Positions 18,303 to 27,339 of a DNA stretch of 64,000 nucleotides are shown here, one piece after another. Numbering within the stretch: the stretch's first letter is position 1; each line of letters opens with the position of its first letter. Source of the stretch: Caballeronia jiangsuensis (GTDB lineage Bacteria > Pseudomonadota > Gammaproteobacteria > Burkholderiales > Burkholderiaceae); contig JFHF01000008.1 in NCBI GenBank assembly GCA_000648925.1, positions 1-64,000 of the forward strand. Reading direction: 5' to 3'. A program made the position numbers and the translations under genes. The notes under the pieces were generated by a model that did not search any database, had not been told where the DNA came from, and saw only the letters and a program-made list of their open reading frames with translations.

Positions 18303-18392
18303 CGGACGTGCTCCGGTTAAAGAGGTCGATGCAGTTTCTCGCGCGATTGCCCGCGCAGCCAGATACAAATTCGAAGACGCCCGTCGATACAG

Positions 18393-19088
18393 TCAATCGA
18401 AGCCGAGAAAGGTCGAGAAATTCCGCACGGGCTCGCGCGTCATATCGATCGAGTTGATGGGCGATGCTTCATCGGAGAATCCGAGGCTCATGCCGCAGAC
18501 GACTTCATGACCGGAAGGCAGGTCGAGCTGATCCGCGATGATGTCCTGAAAGCGCGCGAACGACACCTGCGCGCAAGTCGCGAGGCCGACCGCGCGCGCG
18601 GCCAGCATCACCGTTTGAATGAAGATGCCGTAATCGAGCCAGCTATATTTCGTGAGCGTGGAATCGATCGCGAAGATCAATCCGACCGGCGCGCCGAAGA
18701 AATCGAAGTTCTTCTCTGTGACGCGCGCACGCTCCTGAAGATCGGACTTCGGTACGCCGAGCGCACCGTAATAGCGCATGCCGAACGCCTCCTGACGCGA
18801 CCGCATATCGTGCGGCAACGCATCGGGCATGTGCCGCAATGGCGGATGTCCATCGTCGGCATGGGCGCGCCGCAATGCTTCGCTCATCGCTGCCTTGCGT
18901 TCGCCCGTCAGCACATAGACGCGCCACGGCTGCGTGTTCGAATTGCTCGGCGCGGATCGCGCGACATCGAGTATTTCTTCGACTACGCGGCGCGGAACCG
19001 GATCATGCGTGAAGCGCCGGATCGCGCGGCGCGAACGGATGGTTGCATCGACGACTAAAGCATCGGGATGAGTGTGACGGTCGATCAT
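18393..19088 (-). CDS. Nitroreductase-family FMN enzyme
   Basis: A 231-residue flavoprotein of the nitroreductase/FMN-reductase fold. The region RSRRAIRRFTHDPVP near the N-terminus contacts FMN phosphate, SAPSNSNTQPWRVYVL is the conserved flavin-binding segment, and GLATCAQVSFA is the usual late glycine-rich motif. Such enzymes reduce nitro groups, quinones or enoates with NAD(P)H. The ATG at 19088 gives the normal start; it has a poor ribosome site, and a GTG at 19127 is possible. Confidence 0.87.
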   Translation of the reverse strand: MIDRHTHPDALVVDATIRSRRAIRRFTHDPVPRRVVEEILDVARSAPSNSNTQPWRVYVLTGERKAAMSEALRRAHADDGHPPLRHMPDALPHDMRSRQEAFGMRYYGALGVPKSDLQERARVTEKNFDFFGAPVGLIFAIDSTLTKYSWLDYGIFIQTVMLAARAVGLATCAQVSFARFQDIIADQLDLPSGHEVVCGMSLGFSDEASPINSIDMTREPVRNFSTFLGFD

Positions 19089-19199
19089 GGGGCAAGTGTG
19101 CAATGACAGGTTGCCCCATGATGACACGGCGAAAAGCCGCGCCGCCGCGAAGTATCTGCAAGACCATCTTGCACGACACTCAACGCGGCGCGATTCGCA

Positions 19200-19946
19200 T
19201 CAGCGCATGCCGCCGCTCGCGATGAGGCTTTCGCCGGTCATCCAGCGCGCATCGTCGGAGGCGAGGAACACCGCGATCGATGCGATATCGTCCGGCTGGC
19301 CGAGACGTCCGAGCGGCGTTTGCGCGAGCGCGGCCGCATCGAATTCGGAACCGATGATGCCCGCGCTGTGCGTGCCTTCGGTCACCACGACGCCCGGATT
19401 GATCGAGTTCACGCGGATCTTTCTCGGGCCGAGTTCGCGTGCGAGCGCGCCCGTGATCGCATCGACGGCGCCCTTCGTGCCGCTATACACCGCGCTTGTC
19501 GCCGGCGTGATGCGGGTCACGACCGAACTGATGTTGATGATGCTCGCGCCTTCGCCGAAATGCTTCGCGGCGGCCTGCGTGGTCAGCAGCGTGCCCAGCA
19601 CGTTGATATTGAACTGCTTATGAAAGTGTTCTTCGGTGATCTCTTCGAGCGCCGCGAACTCATACACGCCCGAGTTGTTCACGAGAATATCGAGCCGTCC
19701 ATATGTTTCGACCGCTGCATTCACGATGCCTTGCGCATCCGCGGCCTTCGAGACATCGCCGCCAACTGCGATTGCCTTGCCCTTCGATGCGGTGATGTCC
19801 GCGACGACCGCATCCGCGCCCGCCTTGCTGCTCGCATAGTTGACGACGACCGACGCGCCTTCCGCGGCGAGCGCCTTTGCAATCGCCGCTCCGATACCTT
19901 TCGACGCGCCCGTGACGACCGCCACCTTGCCTGCGAGTTTGCTCAT
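19200..19946 (-). CDS. SDR-family oxidoreductase (glucose 1-dehydrogenase-like)
   Basis: A 248-residue classical short-chain dehydrogenase. TGASKGIG near residues 12-19 binds the nucleotide, NNSG follows strand 4, and the catalytic Ser (INISSVV) and Tyr-x-x-x-Lys (YSGTK) are intact. The C-terminal segment carries the normal PDDIA...FLASDD pattern. It probably oxidises a hydroxyl or reduces a ketone with NAD(P)(H). AAGGA precedes the ATG at 19946. It is monocistronic and divergent from the methyltransferase at 20111. Confidence 0.9.
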   Translation of the reverse strand: MSKLAGKVAVVTGASKGIGAAIAKALAAEGASVVVNYASSKAGADAVVADITASKGKAIAVGGDVSKAADAQGIVNAAVETYGRLDILVNNSGVYEFAALEEITEEHFHKQFNINVLGTLLTTQAAAKHFGEGASIINISSVVTRITPATSAVYSGTKGAVDAITGALARELGPRKIRVNSINPGVVVTEGTHSAGIIGSEFDAAALAQTPLGRLGQPDDIASIAVFLASDDARWMTGESLIASGGMR

Positions 19947-20110
19947 GATCGAATCCTTGAAGAGATTATTTAATGCCGGGACTGACCGGCTGTGCCCGTT
20001 GCACAACCGTCTTGACAGCGTTCAATGTAGACATCTCTTCGAGCGCGATAAAGCGGCGTAGAGTGAAAAGACTTGCGGGATCAGACGAATAATCGAACGC
20101 GGGAGGCGGC

Positions 20111-20935
20111 ATGGACACGAACACGCCACGGCACGACGCCAATTTCGCCGGCCAGATTCCCGAGCTTTACGACCGCTATCTCGTGCCGATGCTCTTCGCG
20201 TCCTACGCAGCCGATATCGCGCAACGCGCGGCGGCGCTCGAACCATCGCGCGTACTGGAGACGGCGGCGGGCACCGGCGCCGTCACGCGCGCGATGGCGC
20301 ACGCGTTGCCCACCCATGTCGATATCGTCGCGACGGATCTGAATCAGGCGATGCTCGATCGCGCCGCAACGGTGGATACCGGCGGATCGGTGACGTGGCA
20401 GCAGGCCAATGCTTTGCAACTGCCTTTCGACGATGCGAGCTTCGATATCGTCGTCTGCCAGTTCGGCGCGATGTTCTTTCCCGACAAGACAGCGGCGTTC
20501 GCGCAAGCGCGTCGCGTGCTGCGGCCCGGCGGCGCGCTCCTGTTCAACGTGTGGGACCGCATCGAAGAGAACGAGTTTGCGAACACCGTAACCGATGCGC
20601 TCGCTCGCGTCTTTCCCGCCAATCCGCCGCTTTTCATGAAACGCACGCCGCACGGCTATTTCGATCGGGACGTGATCGCGCGCGATCTCGCAGCGGCGGG
20701 CTTCGATAAGAAGCCGCGCTTCGATACGCTCGCGCAACGCAGCCGCGCGTCATCGGCGGAAGTGGCCGCTGTCGCCTATTGCCAGGGCACGCCCTTGCGC
20801 AACGAGATCGAAGCGCGCGCCGGCGCGAGTCTGGATGAAGCGACGTCGGCATGTGCGAAAGCCATCGCGGCGCGCTTTGGATCGGGCGCCGTCGATGGCA
20901 GGATTCAGGCGCATGTGATCGTCGTGCAGCGCTAA
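20111..20935 (+). CDS. Class I SAM-dependent methyltransferase (UbiE-like)
   Basis: A 274-residue methyltransferase. Motif I VLETAAGTGAV lies near residues 49-59, an acidic residue ends beta-2 (IVATDLNQAML), and motif post-I and IV follow (LQLPFDDASFDIVVCQFG). RVLRPGGALLFNVWD is the conserved motif of ubiquinone/menaquinone-type methyltransferases. Substrate is not predictable. GGAGGCGGC precedes the ATG. Its stop overlaps the end of the convergent FAD monooxygenase by four bases. Confidence 0.88.
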   Translation: MDTNTPRHDANFAGQIPELYDRYLVPMLFASYAADIAQRAAALEPSRVLETAAGTGAVTRAMAHALPTHVDIVATDLNQAMLDRAATVDTGGSVTWQQANALQLPFDDASFDIVVCQFGAMFFPDKTAAFAQARRVLRPGGALLFNVWDRIEENEFANTVTDALARVFPANPPLFMKRTPHGYFDRDVIARDLAAAGFDKKPRFDTLAQRSRASSAEVAAVAYCQGTPLRNEIEARAGASLDEATSACAKAIAARFGSGAVDGRIQAHVIVVQR

Positions 20936-22557
20936 CGCGTGATATCGCTGCCCAGCACGCGATCGAGCCATGCGATCAGCGTGTCGGATGAGCATGACGC
21001 GCTTCGGAAGCCGATATGCCCGTCCGGCCGCACGGCCCACACCATGCCGTGCTTCGCACCGAACGCATCGGCGAATTCGCCCGCGTTGTCGCAGAGCGTT
21101 CGATACGCCTCGCGCGCAGGCTCGAACGACGCCGCGTTCGCCACCTTCGGCGACACGATCAACACGGCGTTCGCCGCTGCGCCGAGCGCGGTGCGCCATG
21201 CATCGACGGCCGCATCGAAGGCGGCGATGCGCGCGCTGTCGGCGTCATCGATATAAGCGACGAGCGTGTGACGTCCGCGCCCGAGATGATCGTGCAAACG
21301 CTGCGCATGGCCGATGAAAGCCTCCACGAGACCACCGGCCTGCGGCGCGCGATCGCCGGGCGCGGGCAACTCCGCGGCCATGTCGGCGCATTCGTCCGCG
21401 ACGATAGGACTGCCGCCGCGATAACCCACGAGCAATTGCGTCTCGCGCATCGCGGGCTTGATTTCGCCGTGCGCGAGAACCGTGTTCAACGCGCGGCTCG
21501 TCGATTCGACGACATCGAGCCCGACCGGCCGCCGCTCCGCTTCGTAGCTATCGAGCAGCGCCTGATTCGCGATGCCGCGCGCGGCGAGCGTGAGCTTCCA
21601 CGCGAGATTGTGCGCATCCTGCAAGCCGGTGTTCATGCCCTGCCCGCCGACGGGCGGATGGATATGCGCGGCATCGCCCGCGAGAAAGACGCGCCCACGC
21701 GCATAGTTCTGCGCGATCCGATGACTCACGCGATACACCGACGACCAGCGCATCGACGAGAGCCGCGTGCCCTTCGGCAGAATCGGCAGCATGATGCGTT
21801 CGATCTCCGCGAAATCGGGCCTGGAGTTCAGCGTGTGGCGGGCGGCATCGTCGGGGAGCAGGACCATCGAGAGCCGATAGCGGCGCGCGGAGCCGCGTAC
21901 CGGCAGCGCGGCGAGCGTGGTCGAGCCCGCCCCGCCCTCGCCCGACACGTTGAAGCGATACATGCGGCCGCGCGGCAAACCCCACTCGACATCGACATCG
22001 GCGAGCATGAAGGTTTGCGGATACTGATCGCCTTCGTAGGCGATGTTCGATTGCCGGCGCACCGTGCTGCGCGCGCCGTCGCAGCCGACGAGCCAGCGGC
22101 ACCGAATCGTGCGGTTTTTGCCGCATGCGTCCTGTATGCGCACGTCGATGGCATCGCCTGCATCGCTGAAATCGACGAGCGTCGCGCCGTATTCGACGTG
22201 CCCGCCGTTGCGTGCGAGCGCCGCTTCCAGAATGCGCTCGGTCTCGAACTGCGCGAGCGAGAGCGCGCCGTACGGAAGTCCTGCGCGCGGAACCTCAGCG
22301 CTGAACGCGGGCGCGCCGTCCTGAAACGTGTCTGCGCCCGTGAGCCATACACCGGCATCGATCGCGTCGCGCGCGATGCCCAGATCCTCGAAAATTTCCA
22401 GCGTGCGCGCTGTGACGCCGAGCGCCTTCACGAAGAAGACGCGCTCGTCGTGCGCATCGATCACACGCGCTTTCACGCCATCGCGGCGCAGTTCGGCGGC
22501 AAGCATCAGGCCGACGGGGCCCGCGCCGGCAATCAGCACATCGGTCGTATCGAACAT
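20932..22557 (-). CDS. FAD-dependent aromatic monooxygenase (PHBH/phenol hydroxylase type)
   Basis: A 541-residue class A flavoprotein monooxygenase. The FAD motifs are GAGPVG near residue 11, the DG motif GCDGARS near 160, and GDAAHIHPPVGGQGMN near 290, where the GD motif contacts the ribityl chain. A thioredoxin-like C-terminal domain (about 400-540) matches the phenol-hydroxylase/MhpA/PheA subgroup. It hydroxylates an aromatic ring with NAD(P)H and oxygen. No ring-cleavage gene is adjacent, so the substrate is unknown. Confidence 0.88.
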   Translation of the reverse strand: MFDTTDVLIAGAGPVGLMLAAELRRDGVKARVIDAHDERVFFVKALGVTARTLEIFEDLGIARDAIDAGVWLTGADTFQDGAPAFSAEVPRAGLPYGALSLAQFETERILEAALARNGGHVEYGATLVDFSDAGDAIDVRIQDACGKNRTIRCRWLVGCDGARSTVRRQSNIAYEGDQYPQTFMLADVDVEWGLPRGRMYRFNVSGEGGAGSTTLAALPVRGSARRYRLSMVLLPDDAARHTLNSRPDFAEIERIMLPILPKGTRLSSMRWSSVYRVSHRIAQNYARGRVFLAGDAAHIHPPVGGQGMNTGLQDAHNLAWKLTLAARGIANQALLDSYEAERRPVGLDVVESTSRALNTVLAHGEIKPAMRETQLLVGYRGGSPIVADECADMAAELPAPGDRAPQAGGLVEAFIGHAQRLHDHLGRGRHTLVAYIDDADSARIAAFDAAVDAWRTALGAAANAVLIVSPKVANAASFEPAREAYRTLCDNAGEFADAFGAKHGMVWAVRPDGHIGFRSASCSSDTLIAWLDRVLGSDITR

Positions 22558-22662
22558 GGTGCGATATCTCCTGAGGAAACCGGCGAATGCCTTCGCGCGC
22601 GACGTCTTCGCCGGCGGTCGTCAGAGAGAATAACCGTTACGTGTGTGCTTGTGGCGGGCGCG

Positions 22663-22950
22663 TCAGCCCGCGAGCGGCCCGAGACGAAGGCCGATCACGC
22701 AGCCCGCCGCGATCACGGCGAGCACCGTCGCGGCGATCGTCACATAGAGGTAGTTTCGTTGTTGCGCGAACACGGCGAGCATCACGACGACGCGCAGCAC
22801 CGGCAGCAGAATGAAGAGCGCGACGCCCGCGGTCAACGCCCTCGTGTCGAAGAGCAGTCCCGTGCCGATCAGCGCGCACGCGGCCCATGTGCCGCACTGG
22901 AGAAAGCAGGCGAGCAGACGATCCATCGAAGCTGACGTGGCGCATTTCAT
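22663..22950 (-). CDS. DUF1634 membrane protein
   Basis: A 95-residue protein with three hydrophobic helices (about 12-30, 38-58, 66-90) and little loop sequence. This is the DUF1634 family, usually encoded directly behind a TauE/SafE transporter, as here: its ATG overlaps the upstream stop codon by four bases (ATGA). It is probably an accessory subunit of that exporter. Function itself is unproven. Confidence 0.82.
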   Translation of the reverse strand: MKCATSASMDRLLACFLQCGTWAACALIGTGLLFDTRALTAGVALFILLPVLRVVVMLAVFAQQRNYLYVTIAATVLAVIAAGCVIGLRLGPLAG

Positions 22951-23813
22951 CGACCGATGTACTCCATAAGATCGATGCCGAGACCCTGCATGAGCATCTG
23001 ACACGCGACGAGCAGCAGCATCGACAGGAACAGCACGCGCAGACGTTCGCTGCGCACTTTCATCAGCACGCGCGCGCCCACGATCGCGCCGATCACTGAG
23101 CCGAGCGCGACTGGTCCCGCAATGGCGCTGACGATCTCGCCGCGCAGAAAATAGGCGCTCGCGCTCGCGGCGGCCGTCACGCCGATCATGAAGTTCGATG
23201 TCGCGGTCGATACCTTGATCGGCAGGCGCAGGGCGTTATCCATTGCTGGAATCTTGAGGATGCCGCTGCCGATGCCGAGCAGCGCGGAAACGAGTCCGGC
23301 CGCGACCATCAACGAGAGACCGGCGGGCACGCGCCGCACTTCATACGCGACATCGCGGCGCAGCGTCGTGTCCGGATAGCTCGAATGGAGATCGAGCGCG
23401 GCCGCGAGTCCTCGCGATGGAATCGGCCTCGACATGCCGGCCGTATCTTCGCGGCGAATGAACATCTGCCACGCCGACACCACCAGCACGCCCGCGAACA
23501 GAAAATCCAGCGCAGCCACGGGGACGATGCCCGCGAGCAGCACGCCCGTCAACGCGCCGAGCGTGGTGCCGGTTTCGAGCACGAGGGCGAGCCGCACGTT
23601 CGTGAGGCCGCCGCGCAGAAAGGCCGCCGCGCCGCCGCACGAACAGGCGATCACGGATACGATGCTCGTGCCGATGGCGGCGTGCATGTCGATATGGAAG
23701 AACATCGTGAGAATGGGCACGATGAACAGGCCGCTCGCCATGCCCAGCATGCCGCCCAACGCGCTCGCACCGACGCCCGCGCAGAAGAGCCAGAGGGTTG
23801 CTTCGAAGCTCAT
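22947..23813 (-). CDS. TauE/SafE-family sulfite/organosulfonate exporter
   Basis: A 288-residue inner-membrane protein with about eight helices in two repeated halves. The first half has GGMLGMASGLFIVPIL and the second GLVSALLGIGSGILKIPAM, the duplicated glycine-rich signature of the family. Members export sulfite, sulfoacetate or related anions. The gene is coupled to DUF1634 and divergent from an IclR regulator. The window contains other sulfonate genes (5774-7774 and 51676-57145), so a role in sulfite export is possible, but no sulfonate-cleaving enzyme is adjacent. Confidence 0.87.
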   Translation of the reverse strand: MSFEATLWLFCAGVGASALGGMLGMASGLFIVPILTMFFHIDMHAAIGTSIVSVIACSCGGAAAFLRGGLTNVRLALVLETGTTLGALTGVLLAGIVPVAALDFLFAGVLVVSAWQMFIRREDTAGMSRPIPSRGLAAALDLHSSYPDTTLRRDVAYEVRRVPAGLSLMVAAGLVSALLGIGSGILKIPAMDNALRLPIKVSTATSNFMIGVTAAASASAYFLRGEIVSAIAGPVALGSVIGAIVGARVLMKVRSERLRVLFLSMLLLVACQMLMQGLGIDLMEYIGR

Positions 23814-23948
23814 TGAATCTGCCTCGGAGAAGTATCGTCAAGGCATTAATATAACATGTCATAACAAGCAGAAAAAGCCGCGGACGGATGAGGTCCGATC
23901 GTCTCGCGCTATGATTTGGCCATTGCACGACGACAACTAAAGCCAACC

Positions 23949-24830
23949 ATGGCCCGACGAAGCAAACAGGAAGACAATCAGGCGCAAACCCTCGACACCA
24001 CGGACGATGACGCGTCGTCCGGCGGCGGTTCGAGCTATCTCGTGCCGGGCCTCGAACGCGGCTTGCGGATCCTGGCGGAATTCTCCGCGCGGGAGCCGGT
24101 GCTGGGCGCGCCCGAGTTGTCGCGGCGCATCGGCATTCCGCGCACGACGACGTTTCGTCTGTTGCAAACGCTCGAATCGCTCGGCTTTCTCGAACGTGTG
24201 AATGGCGACCGCAATTTCAGGCTGGGCGTCGCTGTGTTGCGGCTGGGCTTCGAATACGTGAACTCGCTCGAACTGACCGATCTCGGCACGCCGGTTTTGG
24301 AGCGTTTGCGCGATGCAACCGGTCTGTCGACGCATCTGCTGATCCGCGATCAGCGCGATGTCGTGTTCGTCGCGAAGGCGCAAAGTCATGAGCCGTTGTT
24401 CAGTTCGGTGAAGGTGCATGTCGGCACTCGGCTGCCCGCTCATGCGACGGTGCATGGACATGTGCTGATGGGCGATCTTTCGCTCGACGCGCTCAAGGCG
24501 CTCTATCCTGAGGATCAACTGGAAAAGTACACGGAGCGTGCGCCCGCGACCGTCGATGAACTCTTCGAACGCGTGCAGGAGTGCGTGGCGCTCGGTTATG
24601 GATTGAGCGAAGCTTCGTTTGAGCGCGGGATATCGGTGGTCACCGCGCCGGTGCGGGATCATTCCGGAGGGATCGTTGCGGCGGTGGCGGCGACCGTGCC
24701 GCGGTCGGATATCGGGGCGGATGATGAGAAGTCTCGGCTCGTCGAGACGATCTGTGGTGCTGCGGTTGAGCTTTCGATGCGGCTCAACTATCGGCCTTCG
24801 GCGGGTGATCGTACTGCTGCGCTGGGTTGA
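23949..24830 (+). CDS. IclR-family transcriptional regulator (paralogue A)
   Basis: A 293-residue regulator: a disordered N-terminal extension (1-28), a winged helix-turn-helix (about 32-95; LSRRIGIPRTTTFRLLQTLE) and an IclR effector domain. Long stretches are identical to the IclR at 30885, for example AKAQSHEPLFSSVKV versus AKAQSHAPIFSSVKV, so the two are paralogues. Position suggests control of the divergent TauE gene or of the porin and Rieske operon to the right. A near-dyad TAACATGTCATA lies in the spacer. The gene ends just before the large palindromic element. Confidence 0.9.
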   Translation: MARRSKQEDNQAQTLDTTDDDASSGGGSSYLVPGLERGLRILAEFSAREPVLGAPELSRRIGIPRTTTFRLLQTLESLGFLERVNGDRNFRLGVAVLRLGFEYVNSLELTDLGTPVLERLRDATGLSTHLLIRDQRDVVFVAKAQSHEPLFSSVKVHVGTRLPAHATVHGHVLMGDLSLDALKALYPEDQLEKYTERAPATVDELFERVQECVALGYGLSEASFERGISVVTAPVRDHSGGIVAAVAATVPRSDIGADDEKSRLVETICGAAVELSMRLNYRPSAGDRTAALG

Positions 24831-24844
24831 GGTTTTTTTTCGCT

Positions 24845-25444
24845 GGATCCCGTATTCGTGTTGGTCTATTAGCACTGCCCCTGTGCGGGGCGGCAGTCAC
24901 TTTCTTTGCTGCTGCAAAGAAAGTAACCAAAGAAACAGCTATCCCCAGCCTAAGCACTTCACACCGGCCGCGGCACAGACGATTGGCCTAATGGCCCGGC
25001 AGTAGCGAGTGCCCCCGCAAGCAGACAAAGACTTGGACCGCGCACGGTCTGACTCATCGCACCACACAACACACTGGTTCAGCACCAAATAGCTCCGGCC
25101 CGCTACGCGGCCGATGGGTCAATCGGGTGCGCGTGCGCTTCTTCTTCGACGGTTTCCCTCGCATACCCAACGGCAGCGCGTAGCGCTGTGCCGAAGCTAT
25201 TTGGTGCTGAACCAGCGCCGTAAAACAACTAGCTTGTCAGACCGTGCGCGAGCCAAGCCCGATTGGGCCTTTGAGGGTGACACTTAGGCGAGTGCCACTT
25301 CGGGCTGGCAAGCATGGCCAACGTGCGTGTGACCGCGGGCGGTGAGAAGCTGCTTTCTTTGGTTACTTTCTTTGCAGCAGCAAAGAAAGTGACCCCCGCC
25401 CCGGGGAGGGGCAGTGCTAATAGACCGACACGATAACGGGATCC
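24845..25444. repeat. 600-bp nested palindromic intergenic element
   Basis: Inverted-repeat arms occur at four nested levels: 24845-24940 with 25348-25444; 25032-25053 with 25236-25257; 25074-25098 with 25191-25215 (25 bp, one mismatch); and 25102-25109 with 25177-25184. The whole unit can therefore fold as one long imperfect hairpin. The ends are GGATCCCGT/ACGGGATCC, and each outer arm contains its own perfect small hairpin, CTTTCTTTGC-TGCT-GCAAAGAAAG (left copy). It has no credible gene and sits exactly between the convergent IclR and porin genes. I recognise the AAAGAAAGT core from many Burkholderiaceae spacers, so it is probably a dispersed repeat. Confidence 0.9.
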
Positions 25445-25476
25445 CACGCCAACGAGATTCCCCGAAAAAACCTCCA

Positions 25477-26550
25477 TCAAAACGAGTGATGAATCCCCGC
25501 CAGCACAATAACCTGATTCGCGGTACTCGAAACACCCGCAGTAAAGAACGCCGCCTTAGCACCACCAGTCGCGTGCTCATAAAGCGCATTCACATAAAGC
25601 TGCGTCGATTTCGACAACATATAGATATCGCCGATCTCGAACTGCGTCCACCGCCCGCCCGCGAAGGTCGTGGTAGCGGCGCCGCCAGCGATCCAGTTCC
25701 AGGCCACCGGCTTGAACGTAAGACCCGCATCGTACGACTGAAACGTATCGGACTGACCATTCGATTGCAGCTTCACGCGCGTATAAAGACCATGCACGAC
25801 GAACTTGCCGATTTCATATGACGCGCCCGCGCCCATCACTTCCTGCTTGTCCGCCATATACGTCGCGGCAGGCTGACCCTGAAAAGTCGTAAGACCGGTC
25901 GTCGCAATCGCGGGTGTCCGGTTGTGCTCGTTCGAATACGTGGCCGCCGCGCTGAACGGACCATTCGCATACGTGATGCCGAAGCCGTAGTTTCGGCCCG
26001 TCGAGAAGTTCGTCGTGTTGCCGAGGCCCATCATCGCGCCTGCGGAGAAGCCATAGAAGTTCGCCGAGCGGAATTTCACCGAGTTGTCGTAGGGCACGAC
26101 GCCGGTGTCCGCGAGTTGGTCGATATTGCCCGGATGGAACGCATACCAGCTCGCCGCGAGATACGCGGTAGAGAGCGGCCCGAGCATGTCGAAGCTGAAA
26201 GGCGTCTGATGACCGAGCGTCAGCGTGCCGACGTTTTCCTGACTCAACCCGAGATACGCCTGGCGATTCCAGAGCGTGCCCGCCTTCGCGAAGTTGCCGG
26301 TGTTCGTATAGAAGCCGTTCTCCAGTTGCGCAACCGTCTTCAGACCGCCGCCCAGATCCTCGACGATGCGGAAGCCCCAACGATCCGGCTGCATGTTGCC
26401 CTGCTCCTCCATCCATTTCGGATGGCCGCCGACGTTGTTGATATATGCGATGCCGGCATCGAGGCTGCCGTAAAGCGTGACTGTGCTTTGCGCGGCCGCG
26501 CCCGTCGCGACCCCGGCTCCGATGAGCCCCGCTGCAATGATGTGCTTCAC
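25477..26550 (-). CDS. Gram-negative general porin
   Basis: A 357-residue outer-membrane porin of the beta-proteobacterial 16-strand type. It has a signal peptide (cleavage near GAAAQS), the typical first strand SSVTLYGSLDAGI-like region (here STVTLYGSLDAGIAYI), conserved GSRWGF-like segment DRWGFRIVEDLGGGL, and a terminal strand ending in HHSF with the C-terminal phenylalanine needed for outer-membrane insertion. It is divergent from the Rieske operon and its promoter carries a related operator, so it probably admits that pathway's substrate. Confidence 0.93.
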   Translation of the reverse strand: MKHIIAAGLIGAGVATGAAAQSTVTLYGSLDAGIAYINNVGGHPKWMEEQGNMQPDRWGFRIVEDLGGGLKTVAQLENGFYTNTGNFAKAGTLWNRQAYLGLSQENVGTLTLGHQTPFSFDMLGPLSTAYLAASWYAFHPGNIDQLADTGVVPYDNSVKFRSANFYGFSAGAMMGLGNTTNFSTGRNYGFGITYANGPFSAAATYSNEHNRTPAIATTGLTTFQGQPAATYMADKQEVMGAGASYEIGKFVVHGLYTRVKLQSNGQSDTFQSYDAGLTFKPVAWNWIAGGAATTTFAGGRWTQFEIGDIYMLSKSTQLYVNALYEHATGGAKAAFFTAGVSSTANQVIVLAGIHHSF

Positions 26551-26692
26551 CCTTCGTTCTCCTAACCGTGTGGTTCAAGGACGGGCCGTGCCCGCTTTCC
26601 CGTTCCCGCTTGTAGCCGTTATTGCGCTTTATCCCGGCTCCGGATGGCCGTGCTTCGCGCCGCCCGGAAGGCATCCCGTCGATCTCGATTTA

Positions 26693-26733
26693 TGTTCCAC
26701 CTATGAATCAACGTACTGCCTATGGAAAGTATA
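26693..26733 (-). promoter_or_regulatory. Porin promoter with candidate IclR operator
   Basis: On the minus strand TATACT (complement of 26728-26733) is a good -10 box with TTGTTT 18 bases upstream as a weak -35. About 17 bases downstream of the -10 lies TGTTCC-ACCTAT-GAATCA (26693-26710 on the plus strand). Its first half is identical to the operator of the Rieske operon and its second half matches in four of six bases. The distance from the -10 is also nearly the same as at the Rieske promoter. Function is inferred. Confidence 0.45.
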
Positions 26734-26952
26734 GTGAGGTTTCCAGCGCCAAAACAATAAATTTGAGAGGACATCGGGTAGACCCTGAGGCACGTCGGAT
26801 GCGTGTCCATCGTGACAAAAAGAGCTTACGAATCAATGTCGAACGGGCGTTCTTACTTGCGGGCAAATGCACGGGCGATCTTTTAAACGGGCTCGATTCA
26901 GTGTTTTCACCTAGAGATTCATTTTTTTATTTTCTGAGGCTGAGACCACTCC

Positions 26953-26993
26953 TATAATGCCCATACACGAACTGATGTTCCTTTAGTGGAACA
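26953..26993 (+). promoter_or_regulatory. Promoter and candidate IclR operator of the Rieske operon
   Basis: TATAAT at 26953-26958 is a consensus -10 box with no good -35, which suggests activator dependence. TGTTCC-TTTAGT-GGAACA at 26976-26993 is a perfect 6-bp dyad with 6-base spacing, lying over the expected start of transcription and 28 bases before the first start codon. IclR regulators bind palindromes of this general size, and an IclR gene is inside the operon. Rest of the 26551-27020 spacer is comparatively AT-rich and holds no gene. Confidence 0.6.
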
Positions 26994-27020
26994 CAGGCGA
27001 ACCAGAGGAAAGGGTGAAAG

Positions 27021-27338
27021 ATGTCTGAACAATGGCGCTGCGCCGGACATGCCGGCGATCTGTCGGAAGACGCACCGATCGAATTCAAGCTCGATGACGG
27101 CGCGGAGATCGGTATCTACAAAGTGGGTGACGAGCTGTATGCGCTCGAGAACGTCTGCCCGCACGCATATGCACTGTTGACGCAGGGTTTTGTCGATGGC
27201 GACACCGTCGAATGCCCGCTGCACGAAGCGGTGTTTCACATCCCCACGGGCAAATGCCTGAAAGAGCCCGGCGGCCGCGACCTGAAGACGTATTCGGTGC
27301 GCCTCGCCGGCGAGGAAATCCAGATCAAGGTGGCGTGA
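27021..27338 (+). CDS. Rieske-type ferredoxin of a ring-hydroxylating oxygenase
   Basis: A 105-residue Rieske [2Fe-2S] protein. The cluster ligands are Cys46 and His48 (CPHAYALL) and Cys65 and His68 (CPLHEAVF). It passes electrons from the FAD reductase at 37503 to the oxygenase at 27666. AGAGGAAAGGGTGAAAG precedes the ATG. It is the first gene of a 14-gene operon; the next gene starts one base after its stop. Confidence 0.95.
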   Translation: MSEQWRCAGHAGDLSEDAPIEFKLDDGAEIGIYKVGDELYALENVCPHAYALLTQGFVDGDTVECPLHEAVFHIPTGKCLKEPGGRDLKTYSVRLAGEEIQIKVA

Positions 27339-27339
27339 C

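Noticed and set aside
21016..22935. A 639-codon open frame antisense to the FAD monooxygenase
   Set aside because: The opposite strand encodes a full flavoprotein with all FAD motifs; this frame shows only Arg/Ala/His-rich shadow sequence.
25229..25589. Short frames reading the palindromic element (FFAAAKKVTKESS-like peptides)
   Set aside because: They are translations of the dispersed intergenic repeat, in several frames, with no independent start signals.
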